Shown here in pieces: positions 27,587 to 36,947 of a stretch of DNA of 64,000 bases. The stretch is taken from the NCBI GenBank assembly GCA_023406895.1, contig JAEXTV010000014.1, positions 1-64,000 on the forward strand, in the 5' to 3' direction. How positions within the stretch are numbered: the first letter of the stretch is position 1; each line of letters begins with the position of its first letter. Position numbers and translations under genes: made by a program. The notes under the pieces are model-generated. The model worked only from the letters and a program-made list of their open reading frames with translations, searched no databases and had not been told where the DNA came from. This DNA is from Bacillota bacterium (GTDB lineage Bacteria; Bacillota; Clostridia; Christensenellales; SZUA-584).

Positions 27587-28302
27587 GCGCGGTCTACAAA
27601 AAAGAGATAAACCAATATTTGCATACCCTGCCGGGCTGCCTTTTTGCAACGGCTTTTTTGCTGGGCGGCGGGCTTTTGTTTTCAGCACAAAATATCCTTG
27701 AGGACAGCATGGATTTAAAGCCTCTTTGGCGCGGCCTTGAATACATCCTGCTGATTCTGGCCCCCGTGCTCACCATGCGTTTGCTCGCGGGCGAACGATC
27801 CGCAAAAACCGATATGCTGCTGATGACGGCACCGGTATCCGTTTGGGCGGTGACGGCGGCGAAGTTTTTGGCGGCGCTGACCGTATTTTCCGCCGCGCTG
27901 TTCCTATCGCTGTTGTATCCGCTGATTTTGTGTTTGTACGGATCCCCTTCATGGGCGCAGATTTTTACCGGGTATCTCGGACTATGGCTGCTTGGCATGC
28001 TGGTGATTGCCGTCGGCTTGTTTGTCTCGTCGCTGATGAAGCGCCCGCTGGCGGCGCTGCTTTCGGCGCTCGGGGTGATGCTGTTCATCATGCTGATTGA
28101 TTCGGCGGTATCTTGGCTGCCTGCGGGCTTTATCAAATCGGTGGTGCTTTGGGCGGCCCCGCTCAGCAACGCGACTTATTTTCTCAGCGGCTTTATCAAC
28201 ATGCCGTCTGTCATTTACTTTCTGAGCGTGACGCTGCTGTGTCTTTATCTGACCACACGAAGCCTCGAACATGCGAAATGGTCGAAAGGACGGCGCCTAT
28301 GA
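27583..28302 (+). CDS. ABC-2 type permease, GldF-like
   Basis: This 239-residue protein has six hydrophobic helices, the usual layout of ABC-2 permeases. It contains MRLLAGERSAKTDMLLMTAPVS near residue 65, a motif shared with GldF/NosY-like permeases. It lies between the ATPase and the GldG-like gene with four-base overlaps on both sides (ATGA), so all three are probably made in fixed ratio. Confidence 0.87.
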   Translation: MSAVYKKEINQYLHTLPGCLFATAFLLGGGLLFSAQNILEDSMDLKPLWRGLEYILLILAPVLTMRLLAGERSAKTDMLLMTAPVSVWAVTAAKFLAALTVFSAALFLSLLYPLILCLYGSPSWAQIFTGYLGLWLLGMLVIAVGLFVSSLMKRPLAALLSALGVMLFIMLIDSAVSWLPAGFIKSVVLWAAPLSNATYFLSGFINMPSVIYFLSVTLLCLYLTTRSLEHAKWSKGRRL

Positions 28303-29777
28303 AACCGAGGAAATGCGGCTCGCGTCGCAGAAAACACGCCTTTTGCGCGGCAGCTTTTGTAACAGCGGCAGCATTGCTGACGCTCGCGGTAAACGTCGGT
28401 TCCATCCTGTTAAACCACAGCCTCGGGTGGCGTGCGGATATTTCAAAAGAGCAGTTTACAACGCTGACGGATGAAACAAAAGATATATTAAACCATCTTA
28501 ATAAGGATGTGTACATTTATTACACGGGCGGTTCCGAGCTTGATGACCTGCGCGTCACCACACTGCTGCAAAATTATGCGGCTGCGTCGGCGCGCGTAAC
28601 ATACCGCCTTGTGGACCCGTCTGTCCATCCGGGCTTCACGCAGCTTTTTGATCCGGCCCAAACGGGTATAAAGAAAGGCTGTGTGATCGTGTCGGACACC
28701 GACAGCATGAGCGGCGCCGTGCCGAAGCGTTACAAGGTGCTGTCCAGCGACGATCTTTACGTCACATCCGAGCCTTATTACAACAACGCGGGAGCGCTCG
28801 TATCCGATTACCGGTTCTTTGTGGCCGAAAGACGAATCACGTCTGCGATTGACTATATTCTGACAGATAAGACGATGCGTGTTGTTTTTTTGAACGCCTC
28901 GGGTGAAAAGCCGCCTTCCCAAAGCCTGATTAACGACCTTGGTGCGCAGTATTACGACGTTTGCACAAGCGATTTGACAGACGCCCCTTTGGCTCCGGAC
29001 AGTGACACGCTGATTGTGATCAGCCCGCAAACCGATTTGAGCGATGAGGCCTATCAGGCGGTTGATGCGTTTTTAACTCAAGGCGGCAAAGCGGTGTTCT
29101 TTATGGATATGCTGCCGTCCGGCCTCGGCTCTTCGGCACCAACGCATTGGGACGCTTTGTTTGCCCGCTTTGGCTTGTCGGCGGAACGCAGTATCGTGGT
29201 GGGTGACGACCCGAGCTTTACGTATATGTCGCGCATGAATCTGATGCCTGAGCTCAGTGCGGATTCCCCCATTACAGCGCCCCTTCTGCAGGCGAAGCAA
29301 TCGCCCGTTCTCTCGTACGCGGGCGCGATGACGGTCACTGCCGCACCCGGCGTGACCGTGAGCGAGCTGCTGAGAACTGATGCCACCAGCTATGCCAAAA
29401 CGCGCTTAAAAGACGTTGAAAAGAGCAGCAAACAGGCAGGCGACGCGGCCGGTCCGTTCGTGATCGGTGCGCTCGCCCGGCAGGGCAATGCGGCCATTGT
29501 GCTGTTTGGAACGTCGTCGCTTGTGAGCAGCGATGAAAGCTACGCCATACCCGGCAACCGGCAGCTGCTGCTCAACACAATCGGTTATTTAAACGGCAGG
29601 CAGGAAAACGCGCTGATCCCTATGCGGACGGTCTATTCCGCTTCTGACAGCGCGTATAAACTGAATATTTCTTCGGAAATAGAAAAGGTTTTTTACATCG
29701 GGCTCACCGCGGCGGCGGTGCCGCTCGCCGTGCTGCTCATCGGCGTATCTCTATGGTACCGCAGGCGGCATCAGTAG
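28299..29777 (+). CDS. GldG-like ABC-associated auxiliary protein
   Basis: This 492-residue protein has one N-terminal helix (about residues 14-36) and one C-terminal helix (about 463-485), enclosing a large external domain. The segments WRADISKEQFTTLTDETK near the start, then VVFLNASGEKPP and LIVISPQTDLSDE, match the ABC_transp_aux (GldG/IFT52-like) family. It partners the ABC ATPase and permease. The ATG at 28299 overlaps the permease stop. The ribosome site is AAAGGA at 28285. Confidence 0.85.
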   Translation: MKPRKCGSRRRKHAFCAAAFVTAAALLTLAVNVGSILLNHSLGWRADISKEQFTTLTDETKDILNHLNKDVYIYYTGGSELDDLRVTTLLQNYAAASARVTYRLVDPSVHPGFTQLFDPAQTGIKKGCVIVSDTDSMSGAVPKRYKVLSSDDLYVTSEPYYNNAGALVSDYRFFVAERRITSAIDYILTDKTMRVVFLNASGEKPPSQSLINDLGAQYYDVCTSDLTDAPLAPDSDTLIVISPQTDLSDEAYQAVDAFLTQGGKAVFFMDMLPSGLGSSAPTHWDALFARFGLSAERSIVVGDDPSFTYMSRMNLMPELSADSPITAPLLQAKQSPVLSYAGAMTVTAAPGVTVSELLRTDATSYAKTRLKDVEKSSKQAGDAAGPFVIGALARQGNAAIVLFGTSSLVSSDESYAIPGNRQLLLNTIGYLNGRQENALIPMRTVYSASDSAYKLNISSEIEKVFYIGLTAAAVPLAVLLIGVSLWYRRRHQ

Positions 29778-29819
29778 CCGCTGTCCATTATCGCTTCAAA
29801 CATTTAAAATATATATTTA

Positions 29820-29845
29820 AGACGGGTCACACCGTCTCTTTTTTT
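29820..29845 (+). terminator. Terminator of the Gld-type ABC operon
   Basis: AGACGG GTCACA CCGTCT is followed by a T run. The remaining 260 bases up to 30107 hold no gene that I can support. Confidence 0.8.
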
Positions 29846-30107
29846 GTGCATCGATACCGATCGGATTCTGTAGCAAGAGATTTCATTGATCATGCAGTAC
29901 GCGAAATCCGCTGCCCGTGTGGCGTTTTGAATTTCACGCTGGTTCTGCGGATGGCCGTTTGATGAAATTTTAACGAAAAATAACTTAAGTCATCTGCGTG
30001 TGAGGCAGACAGCAAACGCTCTATGCTAAGGATAAGTCCGCCTTCTGTGAGGTTTGCGGAATACGCAGACGAGGGGCCTGTTCATATGCGGGAATCATGC
30101 TGCGTTT

Positions 30108-31787
30108 TTAAACAATACCGGGCTCTATCCGACGAATAAATCCATCGTCATCACGCGGTTTCGAATAGTCAAACAGCAGCAGCGCCGGCTGTGTAAACAG
30201 ACAGCTGAATTCGGCAAGAATGTACCGCCGCTCGGACTCGCGGACAGACGCGCCTAGCCGGTCAAGCGCGCTCTCCGGCAAATCACGCAGACGGTATGTC
30301 TTCACCGACAGCCCTTCAGGCCATGGGCCCGGTTTGCCCAAACGAAGCCAATCGAACACGAGCGCTTCACACAGCCGCCCGTTTTCTAGCCGGTGCTTTG
30401 CGAACGCGAAAAGCTGCTCGAAAACAGCCTGCGTTTTTTGAGGCCGGTCAAAATACCCCGCGCTTTGCAGATGGCGCGTGAAGCCGTCGTAAAAAGCAAA
30501 CGGCGAGCCGAATACGGGAATCAGCAATTCGAGCGTTTTAATGGCCTGCTGCTCGTTGCAGAGCCTGTCGAGCACCTGCTCAATACGGCGCAGATACCGG
30601 ATATCTTCAAAAGACATCGTATCCGTCTTCAGCACCTCATACGGCGCATGATTCGTATAAACAATGCCGTACTTCGCCGCGTTTTCGCGCATGCGGGAGC
30701 CGCGCAACAGCTTTAAGAACCCGAGCTGCAGCCTGTCCGCGCCGAGGCTGTAGGCATCGTCAAACGAGCGCGCGAAGGAATCCATCGTTTCCATCGGCAG
30801 CCCCGCGATCAGGTCCACATAAACACGAAGATTCCCCTGACGGCAGAGCGCCGCCGTGTTTTGGAGCAGCTTGGCGGTATCATGCGCACGGTTCACGGCA
30901 GACAGCGTTTCATGATGCGTCGACTGTATGCCGATTTCGAGCTGAATCAAGCCTTTGGGCGCTTCGGCAAGCAGCCGGATTGTTTCCTCGGTCAAAAGGC
31001 TGGCCGATACTTCAAAGTGAAAATTGGTCCGGCTGTACGGGTATTTATGTCTCAACGCAATCAGGGCCGCCCACAGTTCCCTCGCGCGGCTGTCAGGATG
31101 GTTGAACGTTCTGTCCACGAGTTTGACCTGCTGCACATTCGAGCTCAGAAAATTCTCAAATTCACCCTTAACGCGCCCAATCGGCAAAAAATCCAGCGTC
31201 TGTCCTGCTGACATACAGTAAGCGCAGCGGAAGGGACACCCGCGGCTTGTCTCATAGTAAATCATCTTGTTATCAAACGCGGCGAGATCTTCATATAAAA
31301 ACGGCTGGGCGGCAAAATCAAAAGGTGCAGCATCCGGCGTTTCAACGATACCGCCGGGCATCCGTATGCATGCGGACGGGATCGTTTCGATGCTTTGCCC
31401 CGTCGCCAGACATTTTGTGAGATGCGCAAACGGCACTTCGCCCGGCCCGCGCACGATAATATCCGCAAACGGCCAATGTGCCATCAGCGCGCTGCTGCCG
31501 AACGATACCTCGGGGCCGCCAAGAACGATGAGGCAGCCGGGCCGCACCGATTTGACAATCGACGCGATTTTAAGCACGTGCTCGATGTTCCAGATATAAC
31601 ACGAAAACCCCGCGGCATCGGGATTGGCGGATATGATGTCCGCGGCAATGTCCATGGCGCTGTCGTTGATGTTGTATTCTTTTGCCGTAACCGCCTGTAT
31701 GTTATAAGCAGCGTGCTTCAAACACAGCAGCGAAAGGCTGCTGTGAGAAAACCGCGCGTTAACCGCGGCAAGCGTGATTGTTTTCAT
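30108..31787 (-). CDS. B12-binding radical SAM protein (DUF4080)
   Basis: This 559-residue protein has an N-terminal cobalamin-binding-like Rossmann domain (VLGGPEVSFGS near residue 88). A radical SAM core follows, with the cluster motif C184-x3-C188-x2-C191 in SRGCPFRCAYC, and then a DUF4080 C-terminal domain. Proteins of this class are common in Clostridia, and their reactions are mostly unknown. The B12-binding domain often lacks the canonical histidine motif, and I see none here. The start at ATG 31787 (MKTITLAAVNARF) matches relatives; an ATG at 31802 is possible. Confidence 0.85.
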   Translation of the reverse strand: MKTITLAAVNARFSHSSLSLLCLKHAAYNIQAVTAKEYNINDSAMDIAADIISANPDAAGFSCYIWNIEHVLKIASIVKSVRPGCLIVLGGPEVSFGSSALMAHWPFADIIVRGPGEVPFAHLTKCLATGQSIETIPSACIRMPGGIVETPDAAPFDFAAQPFLYEDLAAFDNKMIYYETSRGCPFRCAYCMSAGQTLDFLPIGRVKGEFENFLSSNVQQVKLVDRTFNHPDSRARELWAALIALRHKYPYSRTNFHFEVSASLLTEETIRLLAEAPKGLIQLEIGIQSTHHETLSAVNRAHDTAKLLQNTAALCRQGNLRVYVDLIAGLPMETMDSFARSFDDAYSLGADRLQLGFLKLLRGSRMRENAAKYGIVYTNHAPYEVLKTDTMSFEDIRYLRRIEQVLDRLCNEQQAIKTLELLIPVFGSPFAFYDGFTRHLQSAGYFDRPQKTQAVFEQLFAFAKHRLENGRLCEALVFDWLRLGKPGPWPEGLSVKTYRLRDLPESALDRLGASVRESERRYILAEFSCLFTQPALLLFDYSKPRDDDGFIRRIEPGIV

Positions 31788-31921
31788 AACACTTTGTATC
31801 ATATCAAAATCGGGCGAACTAAAAAAGTGCTGAGATTCACAATAACGCTATGAATTGTCGTTTGAATCCACCCAAATGGTGGTAAAGAATGTGAAAATAA
31901 TTCTAATGAGGTGGCATCATT

Positions 31922-32467
31922 ATGAGTGGCGATTTTTTTGATTATGGTTATGATTATTACAGTTCGTTTCAGACGATGAATACCATCACGATTGTGCTGG
32001 CGATCATCGGGCTTATCTTAGGTATCGTTTTGCTTTTTGTTTTTTTACCCGCAAAAAACAGAGGCCGTTATTCGGGCGGTGCCAAATGGCTTTATGACTT
32101 TTTGAATTTTAACAGGTACTGGCTCTCCTCCATCATTAAAGTCCTGTACATTGCGGCCACGGTGGTTTGCGTCCTGGGCGGTTTCATCTGCCTGTTCATC
32201 ACTCCGCTGACGGGCCTGATCATGCTGGTATCGGCTGTCGCCGTCCGCCTTGTTTACGAGCTGATCATGGTGTTGCTTTCTATCAGGGAAAACACGGCGC
32301 AGCTCAACGACACGATGCTGCGTATGTCGGGCGGCCTGCCCGTGCAGAATCAGGGATATGTTCCCCCGGCACCGATGAATGTGCCTGCCCCGCTCACATG
32401 CGCGAACTGCGGCGCGGAAAACGCCCCCGGCTCGGCATTTTGCATCAAGTGCGGCAGCAAACTGTAA
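31922..32467 (+). CDS. Membrane protein with C-terminal zinc ribbon
   Basis: This 181-residue protein has a Tyr/Asp-rich N-terminus and three hydrophobic helices (about residues 22-42, 70-92 and 96-118). The middle region resembles DUF4282 (SSIIKVLYI...). A Pro-rich linker leads to a zinc-ribbon tail, CANCGAENAPGSAFCIKCGS. The function is unknown. The ribosome site GAGGTGGCATCATT precedes the ATG and a terminator follows, so it is a single-gene unit. Confidence 0.75.
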   Translation: MSGDFFDYGYDYYSSFQTMNTITIVLAIIGLILGIVLLFVFLPAKNRGRYSGGAKWLYDFLNFNRYWLSSIIKVLYIAATVVCVLGGFICLFITPLTGLIMLVSAVAVRLVYELIMVLLSIRENTAQLNDTMLRMSGGLPVQNQGYVPPAPMNVPAPLTCANCGAENAPGSAFCIKCGSKL

Positions 32468-32482
32468 AAGAAGTTTGAAGAG

Positions 32483-32510
32483 ACAGGCTTCGAAAGGAGC
32501 CTGTTTTTTT
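32483..32510 (+). terminator. Rho-independent terminator
   Basis: ACAGGCT / AGCCTGT stem with a CGAAAGG-containing loop and seven T. Confidence 0.82.
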
Positions 32511-32618
32511 ATGGCTATAAATAAAGTATTTTTTACATCATGTAAAATATATTTGACACAATGTTAAAACAATGGTACTCTATCATCAGAAATATACCAA
32601 ATAAAGGAGCCAAAAGTG

Positions 32619-33101
32619 ATGTCTTATCAGGAAAAGAAACTCATTGCCAGCATCATCTCGGGTGTGCTGGTGCTCGCGGCATACTGCATCTATGTGTTCG
32701 GCATCAACCAGACATTCGGGGATATTAAGCAATGCGCGGCCACAATGCTCATTTTCATCGGCATCGGCGTGGGCGCCACGATCGTAATTCAGATCATCTT
32801 TCATATGGTCTATGCGGCCTCCCTTGCGATCAAGAAAAACAAGTGTGATGATAAGGAAATTGAAACCGAAATGGCTGCATGCATGGTAGAGGATGAGATG
32901 GTGAAGCTGATCGATCTTAAATCTTCTAGAGTGGGTTATGTGATTGCGGGGATCGGCTTTGTGGCGGGGCTCGTGTCGCTGGTGCTCGGTACCGCTGCTG
33001 CCGTGATGCTCAACATCTTCTTCATATCGTCCAGTGCCGGATCAATTATCGAAGGGCTTTCGGGCTTGAATTACTACCGTAAGGGTGTGGCCAATGGCTA
33101 A
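32619..33101 (+). CDS. Four-helix membrane protein before an XRE regulator
   Basis: This 160-residue protein has four hydrophobic helices in two pairs, joined by an acidic loop (KCDDKEIETEMAACMVEDE). This is the layout of small DUF2178/DUF3796-like proteins often found next to YozG-type regulators. GGAG at 32606 serves the ATG at 32619; a GTG at 32616 is an alternative. Its last eight bases overlap the XRE gene, so the pair may work as regulator and membrane sensor, which is inference. Confidence 0.65.
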   Translation: MSYQEKKLIASIISGVLVLAAYCIYVFGINQTFGDIKQCAATMLIFIGIGVGATIVIQIIFHMVYAASLAIKKNKCDDKEIETEMAACMVEDEMVKLIDLKSSRVGYVIAGIGFVAGLVSLVLGTAAAVMLNIFFISSSAGSIIEGLSGLNYYRKGVANG

Positions 33102-33324
33102 GAAGATTGTGATTACGAACAACATCCGCAAGCTGCGCTTTTTTGCGGATGAGATGACACAGCAGGCCCTTGCCGAGAAAACGGGCGTCTCGCGGCAGAC
33201 CATTATTGCCATTGAGGCGGGCAAGTATTCTCCCTCGCTCGAGCTTGCGTTCCGCATCGCGGATGCGTTCCATGTGCCCGTGGGCGACGTGTTCGATTAT
33301 GAGATGGAAGGAGACACAAAATGA
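33094..33324 (+). CDS. XRE family (YozG/Cro-like) transcriptional regulator
   Basis: This 76-residue single-domain HTH protein contains RFFADEMTQQALAEKTGVSR and QTIIAIEAGKYSPSLELAF, the classic small Cro/CI-like pattern ending with VFDYE. It is flanked by an overlapping membrane protein gene and by an ATGA overlap into the first oxidoreductase gene. It probably regulates this four-gene operon. The ATG at 33094 follows TAAGGGTGTGGCCA. Confidence 0.88.
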   Translation: MAKKIVITNNIRKLRFFADEMTQQALAEKTGVSRQTIIAIEAGKYSPSLELAFRIADAFHVPVGDVFDYEMEGDTK

Positions 33325-34250
33325 AAGCCGTTGTGTATGAGAAAAAGAAACTTGTCTATAGCGATGTGCCGACTCCTGTGCCCGGTGAGACTGAAGTTCT
33401 GGTTAAAATACATGCCGCGTCACTCAACGCCCTTGATTACCGTTCGATGCGCATGGGCATTATTCCGAAAAGCAGGATATTCGGCGCGGATATCGCGGGG
33501 GTGGTGGAAGCGGCGGGCAGCCGAGTAACGGATTATCGCCCGGGCGACAGGGTCGCGGCAGATATCTCCGGCTGCGGGCTCGGCGGCTTCGCCGAATATG
33601 CAGCCGTGCCCCAAAGCGTGCTTATGAAAATACCCGAGGCGGTATCGTTTGAAAACGCCGCGGCACTGCCCGTGGCAGGAGGGACGGCGCTGCAGGCCCT
33701 TAAAATGGGTGGGGTAAAAAAAGGGCACCGCGTGCTGATTGTGGGCGCGGGCGGCGGCGTGGGCACCTATGCGGTGCAGTTAGCTAAAATTATGGGTGCG
33801 GCGGTCACCGCCGTGTGCGGCCCGAACAATGCGGAAATAGTTCTCGGTCTCGGTGCCGAAAGAGTGATCGATTATACCAAAGAGAGTTTTGCGGCGGATA
33901 CGGCTGTTTATGATGTCGTCATCGCGGCCAACGGCAGCTACCCGCTGTCGGCATACAAGCGCGTATTGAAGCCAAGGGGCGTCTGTGTTGTGCTGGGCGG
34001 CGCGCTGAAACAGATATTCGCAACGATGGTGCTGGGGCCGATCCTGTCGGCGGGCGGTAAAAAAGTGCGCATGCTGGCCGCGAAACCAAACCCGAAGGAC
34101 CTGGCTTTCAATTTGAGCCTGACGGCGCAGGGGCAGTTAAAACCCGTGATCTCCGCACGGCACCGCTTAAACTCAACGCCCGAAGCGCTGGCGGAATTGA
34201 GCCGGGGGCACGCACGCGGCAAAGTGATCATCACTGTGCAGGAGGGCTGA
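33321..34250 (+). CDS. NAD(P)-dependent MDR oxidoreductase (quinone reductase-like)
   Basis: This 309-residue medium-chain dehydrogenase/reductase has an N-terminal GroES-like domain (DYRPGDRVAADIS) and a Rossmann fold, VGAGGGVGTYAVQLAK near residue 141. No structural or catalytic zinc cysteines are apparent, which places it with zeta-crystallin-like quinone reductases. It is paralogous to the next gene, from which one base separates it; they probably act on related substrates or as a heteromer. Confidence 0.87.
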   Translation: MKAVVYEKKKLVYSDVPTPVPGETEVLVKIHAASLNALDYRSMRMGIIPKSRIFGADIAGVVEAAGSRVTDYRPGDRVAADISGCGLGGFAEYAAVPQSVLMKIPEAVSFENAAALPVAGGTALQALKMGGVKKGHRVLIVGAGGGVGTYAVQLAKIMGAAVTAVCGPNNAEIVLGLGAERVIDYTKESFAADTAVYDVVIAANGSYPLSAYKRVLKPRGVCVVLGGALKQIFATMVLGPILSAGGKKVRMLAAKPNPKDLAFNLSLTAQGQLKPVISARHRLNSTPEALAELSRGHARGKVIITVQEG

Positions 34251-34251
34251 T

Positions 34252-35217
34252 ATGAAAGCGATTGTTGTGAGCAAATACGGCAGCGCCGATGTGCTGCGTA
34301 TTCAAGAGGTGAAAGACCCGGTTCCCAAAGAGGGAGAGATGCTGATTCGCATCAAAGCCACGGTGGCGGCCGACCCGGACTGCGCCTTTCGGCGCGGAAA
34401 GCCCTTAATCGCGCGCTTGTTCACAGGGCTGACCAGACCGAAGCGCATCCCGGGCGATGTGTTCGCGGGTGTTGTCGAGCAGCCGGGCGGCAGCGCATTC
34501 AAAGCAGGAGACGCTGTGTACGGCAGCAGCGGCACGCGCTTCGGAACGAACGCCGAACGAATCACGCTGAGCGAAGCCGAAGCGGTGGCGCTGAGCCCGA
34601 AGAACATCCCATTTGAGGAAGCCGCCGCCGTCAGCGAAGGCTCGCTCACGGCCCTCCCGTTTTTGAGAGACCACGCGCAGCTCAAAAATGGCCAGCGCGT
34701 TCTTATCAACGGTGCGGCGGGCGGTGTGGGTGTGTATGCGGTGCAGCTTGCCAAGCACTTCGGTGCCATAGTCACTGCTGTCTGCGGGCCGAACAATTTA
34801 GAATTCGTGAAAACACTCGGGGCCGACAGCGTGATTGACTACACCAAAGAGGATTTCACGCAGAGGGAGAACTCTTACAACGTGATATTCGACGCGGTGG
34901 GCAAAAGCTCGTTTCGCAAGTGCAAAGCGGCGCTGTCGCCAAACGGCATCTATTTAACAACGGTGCCCACGCCGGGGGCCATGCTGGCATCGATGGTTAC
35001 GGCCAAATCAAAAGGCAAACGCGCGGTGTTCGCGGCGACGGGCCTGCGAAAACCGGCCGAGAAGAAAAAAGATCTCGATTTCTTAAGAGAGCTGATTGAA
35101 CAGGGGGCTCTGAAAGCCGTGATTGGCAGGAGCTTTGATATGGAGCAAATGGCGGACGCGCACCGGTATGTGGAAACGGGGCACAAACGCGGCAGCGCCG
35201 CCGTGCGGATAGGCTGA
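34252..35217 (+). CDS. NAD(P)-dependent MDR oxidoreductase, paralogue
   Basis: This 321-residue quinone-reductase-type MDR protein has INGAAGGVGVYAVQLAKHFG near residue 147 and the following AVCGPNNLEFVKTLGADSVID. It closely matches the corresponding part of the preceding protein, so the pair arose by tandem duplication. The C-terminus ends AAVRIG, where related ADHs end with KVV(I/L). No zinc ligands are seen. Confidence 0.87.
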   Translation: MKAIVVSKYGSADVLRIQEVKDPVPKEGEMLIRIKATVAADPDCAFRRGKPLIARLFTGLTRPKRIPGDVFAGVVEQPGGSAFKAGDAVYGSSGTRFGTNAERITLSEAEAVALSPKNIPFEEAAAVSEGSLTALPFLRDHAQLKNGQRVLINGAAGGVGVYAVQLAKHFGAIVTAVCGPNNLEFVKTLGADSVIDYTKEDFTQRENSYNVIFDAVGKSSFRKCKAALSPNGIYLTTVPTPGAMLASMVTAKSKGKRAVFAATGLRKPAEKKKDLDFLRELIEQGALKAVIGRSFDMEQMADAHRYVETGHKRGSAAVRIG

Positions 35218-35332
35218 TGAGAAAGGGGCATAGGCTGCCGGCGCTGCTTTTGGGGCGCGTATCGGCCTGTGCCCCCAAGGGGATATAACGCGCCAAAGAG
35301 GGTACCAACTATTCGAGTAAGGAGATAAGGCA

Positions 35333-35720
35333 ATGTCTTTACCGTATGATTATGAACTTATTGCCCGTGCAAAGACTCTGCGAAAAAGTATGACATCGCA
35401 GGAAAAAAAGCTGTGATATCAATTTTTATGTATAATATACTACTCGGTTTCAAAAACAGAAAGTTATTGATCATTATATTGCTGATTTTTTCTGCGCCAG
35501 CGCAAAGCTGATAATCGAGGCTGATGGAGGCGGGCATTATACCGAGGAACAACAAAGATATGATGAAAAAAGGTCAGAAGTTATGCAAAGCCTCGGTTTG
35601 CTTGTTTTAAGATTCACGAATGTTGACATCGACTCCAATTTTGAAGGAGTTTGTTACATGATTGATAAAACTGTTAAAGAACGCACCCAGACCTCCCTCT
35701 CTGAGGGAGGTGGCAATTGA
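35333..35720 (+). pseudogene. Broken DUF559 (Vsr-like) endonuclease gene ending in a repeat
   Basis: The gene starts MSLPYDYELIARAK and runs to TSQEKKL, where a TGA at 35414 replaces the expected Trp codon. A +1 frameshift follows before 35445. From there the frame RFQKQKVIDHYIADFF, IIEADGGGHYTEEQQRYDEK, then SLGLLVLRFTN, is the conserved DUF559 nuclease core. The last codons (TQTSLSEGGGN) are encoded by a family 2 hairpin repeat that supplies the stop codon. The ribosome site GGAGATAAGGCA is intact. It is probably inactive unless rescued by two recoding events. Confidence 0.8.
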
Positions 35721-35749
35721 CCGATTTATCGGGCAATTGTCGGAAGGAG
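35692..35749 (+). repeat. Family 2 double-hairpin repeat
   Basis: CCTCCCTC...GAGGGAGG is followed by TGGCA, then AATTG-CCGAT/ATCGG-CAATT, then CGGAAGGAG. It overlaps the end of the broken DUF559 gene. Confidence 0.65.
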
Positions 35750-35778
35750 TGAACTTGACTTTTACATCACTTCCAAAA

Positions 35779-36738
35779 TCATTTTCCAAACTTCCTCAAA
35801 AAAACCTTATCAAATTTGCTCTCTATTTGTCCCTTCTTCAAAGCCTTATATATGCTTTTGCACATCCCGCGAAAATTCTTGATATACCATGGCAGTAATA
35901 TGCATTGCATTTGTTTTGTGACGATATACACCCTTTTCGGCTTTATCCATAGCCTTTGGTAGCTAACCATCTGGATGGATGAGAGGGGTATCTCCACGCG
36001 TTCCTTTTTAAAGCCAATGAATATACTGCTTGCATTAATTGTTACGCTTTGCGTTATTTTCGGTGATGTGATTGCCAATATACCCCCATACTCAATGAAA
36101 ATATAAGTAACGGTTATGACTATATTCAAGATCACATTTGGTCTTGTCCAAAGAAAGATGATTAAATAAAGTACAACAAATAATTGAACTGTCATGAGCG
36201 TCCATATAAGTGGAAAGTTCGCTGTATACTTATTTGTATCGTCTGCGTTTCTTTCAAATGGATGTTTCTCGTATGGTATTCTTCCGCCGAAATCTATTTG
36301 AAACCATTCATCCGTGATGTTTTCCATCCGATGCTTTGATAGTTCGGAATAAATGTTTTTACACATGTTTTGGAAATCTTTGATATCATAGATAATCTCG
36401 TACGTTGCCGATGACGTATATATCCAAATCCTCTCCGTAAAAAGACCGTGCTTATAGTGCTCAATCTTTTTAATATCTTTATAAAATACTTCGGCACTCG
36501 TTTTTCTGTAATCGATAACAAGCGAATCAGAAGTTACCGTCACACTCTTTATATTTTTTGGATTTAAATATATTAGCGGGCCAACAACGAACAGCACGCC
36601 TGACATAATCAAAGTACATATAATACCGAATACCGTGCTCTGATTCCATGCCAGCATTACGGATAATACGCCGAAAGGTATAGCTGCTGTTATTATGAGG
36701 AGATTGAGCATATTGTTAACTTTGTACTTTTTCCTCAT
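35779..36738 (-). CDS. Two-repeat membrane protein with PH-like domains
   Basis: This 319-residue protein is an internal tandem duplication. Each half has a pair of hydrophobic helices (about residues 10-54 and 175-225) followed by a PH-like soluble part. The halves share the segments KDIKKIEHYKHGLF / LSSIQMVSYQRLWIK and the ends DFQNMCKNIYSELSK / NFRGMCKSIYKALKK. I do not recognise the family, though a YcxB/bacterial PH-like relationship is plausible. The region is AT-richer than its neighbours. The start at ATG 36738 has GGGGGAAGGA immediately upstream. Confidence 0.65.
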   Translation of the reverse strand: MRKKYKVNNMLNLLIITAAIPFGVLSVMLAWNQSTVFGIICTLIMSGVLFVVGPLIYLNPKNIKSVTVTSDSLVIDYRKTSAEVFYKDIKKIEHYKHGLFTERIWIYTSSATYEIIYDIKDFQNMCKNIYSELSKHRMENITDEWFQIDFGGRIPYEKHPFERNADDTNKYTANFPLIWTLMTVQLFVVLYLIIFLWTRPNVILNIVITVTYIFIEYGGILAITSPKITQSVTINASSIFIGFKKERVEIPLSSIQMVSYQRLWIKPKRVYIVTKQMQCILLPWYIKNFRGMCKSIYKALKKGQIESKFDKVFLRKFGK

Positions 36739-36947
36739 TCCTTCCCCCATTTTGCATTTCAGGTGCTGTGCTCCGACTTTCACATTGAGACTTACTTAAC
36801 CATATTAACCAATCCTTCATATCCTGTCAAAACAAAGCCATTTACCCATACATTCTCTTTCCGGTGTGCAGGGGCGGTATAAAGCTTGATTTTTTTGTCG
36901 ATATATATAATAATGTTCGAAGCGAAATGCTTTAGGAGAATAACAAA

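Noticed and set aside
36739..36947. Possible T-box leader before leuS
   Set aside because: I find no T-box consensus (TGGNACCGCG type) and no terminator/antiterminator pair in these bases.
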